A DNA stretch of 6,597 nucleotides. It comes from JAZGBC01 sp036444495 (GTDB taxonomy: Bacteria > Pseudomonadota > Alphaproteobacteria > Kiloniellales > J153). Position numbers and translations under genes: made by a program. The DNA is taken from the NCBI GenBank assembly GCA_036444495.1, contig JAZGBC010000041.1:1-6597 (forward strand), written 5' to 3'. Every line of letters begins with the position of its first letter. Within the stretch, counting starts at the first letter, position 1. The notes beneath the pieces are model-generated. The model was not told the origin of the DNA and searched no databases. It saw only the letters and a program-made list of their open reading frames with translations. Positions 5,590 to 6,597 of this stretch are shown one piece after another.

Positions 5590-6597
5590 ATGACCGCGCC
5601 CGTCTACCACAACGTGCTCGAGGGCATCGGCAACACACCGCTCATCGAGGCCAAAAGGCTCGACACCGGCCCCTGCCGGCTGTTCCTCAAGCTGGAGAAC
5701 CAGAACCCCGGGGGCTCGATCAAGGACCGCATCGGCAAGTCCATGATCGAGGCCGCGGTGCGCGACGGCACGCTCAAGCCCGGCGGCACGATCATCGAGG
5801 CCACCGCGGGCAACACGGGCCTGGGCCTGGGCCTGGTCGCCGCGCAGATGGGCTTCAAGCTCATCATCGTCGTGCCCGACAAGATGGCGCAGGAGAAGAT
5901 CTTCCACCTCAAGGCGCTGGGCGCGGAGGTGCTGCTGACCCGCTCGGACGTGGGCAAGGGCCACCCCGAGTACTACCAGGACATGGCCGAGCGCATCGCC
6001 GGGGAGACCGGCGCCTTCTACGCCAACCAGTTCGCCAACCCGGCCAACCCGGAGGCGCACGAGACCACCACCGCGCCGGAGATTTGGGAGCAGATGGAGC
6101 ACGACCTGGACGCGGTGGTCTGCGCCGTCGGCTCGGGCGGGACCATCACGGGCATGTCCCGCTTCTTCGCCAAGGTGGCGCCCGACGTGGAGATCGTCCT
6201 GGCCGACCCGGAGGGTTCGGTGCTCGCCGAGTTGGTGCTCACGGGCAAGCTGGGCGAGGAGGTGGGCTCCTGGCTGGTCGAGGGCATCGGCGAGGACTTC
6301 CTGCCGCCCAACTGCGACTTCGCGCGCGTCAAGCGCGCCTACACCATCGGCGACGGCGAATCCTTCGAGGTGGCGCGCGAGCTTCTGTCCAAGGAGGGCA
6401 TCCTGGCCGGCTCCTCCACGGGCACCCTCATCGCCGGCGCCCTGCGCTACTGCCGCGAACAATCGGAGCCCAAGCGCGTCGTCACCTTCGTCTGCGACAG
6501 CGGCAACAAGTACCTGTCCAAGATGTTCAACGACTTCTGGATGATCGACCAGGGCTTCATCCAGCTCGAGCGGCACGGCGACCTGCGGGATTTCATC
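5590..6597 (+). CDS. Cystathionine beta-synthase-like / cysteine synthase family PLP enzyme, 5' part
   Basis: The open frame begins at ATG 5590 and runs off the right edge after 336 residues. It is a fold-type II PLP enzyme of the cysteine synthase/cystathionine beta-synthase family, which replaces the beta-substituent of serine or O-acetylserine with a thiol (homocysteine or sulfide). Visible landmarks are VLEGIGNTPLIE (9-20), the PLP lysine K45 in NPGGSIKDR, the substrate-carboxylate loop TAGNTG (72-77; usually TSGNTG), the phosphate loop GSGGT (181-185), and S304 in CDSGNKYLSKMFNDFW, the serine expected to contact the PLP nitrogen. The segment VPDKMAQEKIFHLKALGAEV and the ending KYLSKMFNDFWMIDQGF are characteristic of the longer cystathionine beta-synthase-type proteins, in which a pair of regulatory CBS domains follows the catalytic core; that part, if present, lies outside the window. 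No heme-binding N-terminal extension like that of human CBS is present. The gene follows the threonine ammonia-lyase gene on the same strand. Cysteine synthase is the main alternative. Confidence 0.9.
   Translation, partial: MTAPVYHNVLEGIGNTPLIEAKRLDTGPCRLFLKLENQNPGGSIKDRIGKSMIEAAVRDGTLKPGGTIIEATAGNTGLGLGLVAAQMGFKLIIVVPDKMAQEKIFHLKALGAEVLLTRSDVGKGHPEYYQDMAERIAGETGAFYANQFANPANPEAHETTTAPEIWEQMEHDLDAVVCAVGSGGTITGMSRFFAKVAPDVEIVLADPEGSVLAELVLTGKLGEEVGSWLVEGIGEDFLPPNCDFARVKRAYTIGDGESFEVARELLSKEGILAGSSTGTLIAGALRYCREQSEPKRVVTFVCDSGNKYLSKMFNDFWMIDQGFIQLERHGDLRDFI

Noticed and set aside
5819..5838. Three tandem GGCCTG hexamers
   Set aside because: They encode the GLGLGL stretch after the TAGNTG loop in a conserved glycine-rich helix start, so codon bias explains the repetition.
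5491..6576. A minus-strand frame of about 360 codons opposite the last gene
   Set aside because: The plus strand carries a well-conserved PLP enzyme across the same bases. The antisense translation has no recognisable domain.

Overview
The window is a dense, GC-rich stretch (third codon positions dominated by G and C) of what looks like a proteobacterial chromosome. The gene families and the style of the proteins fit a high-GC alphaproteobacterium, possibly of the Rhodospirillales type. That assignment is inferred from protein flavour only. No rRNA, tRNA, CRISPR array, insertion sequence, phage gene or plasmid function is visible.

Layout. The left edge (1-759, +) is the C-terminal part of a TRAP-type large permease of the mannitol/chloroaromatic subgroup. 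After a 38-bp gap it meets, tail to tail, a minus-strand cation diffusion facilitator (CDF) metal transporter (798-1724). A 101-bp divergent intergenic region (1725-1825) follows, and from it a plus-strand run starts. This run holds a membrane-anchored or exported penicillin acylase family N-terminal-nucleophile hydrolase (1826-4201), an ACT-domain threonine ammonia-lyase (4228-5481), and a cystathionine beta-synthase-like PLP enzyme (from 5590, cut by the right edge at 6597).

How the genes may work together. The acylase and threonine ammonia-lyase genes almost touch: the acylase stop codon overlaps a possible ATG in an ATGA, and the better start lies 26 bp further on. They are probably co-transcribed. 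The next gene follows after 108 bp, in the same orientation. The last two genes both encode fold-type II PLP enzymes of amino-acid metabolism. One deaminates threonine (and probably serine) to a 2-oxo acid. The other probably makes cystathionine or cysteine by beta-replacement on serine or an activated serine. If a cystathionine gamma-lyase lies downstream, both branches would feed 2-oxobutyrate, but that is outside the window. The acylase cleaves amide bonds in the periplasm; its substrate cannot be read from sequence.

Assessment. I see ordinary metabolic and transport genes and no convincing undescribed system. The points most worth checking are an extra two-helix insert in the TRAP permease, a non-canonical metal site in the CDF transporter, the tight acylase/threonine ammonia-lyase coupling, and a TAGNTG substrate loop in the cystathionine beta-synthase-like enzyme.
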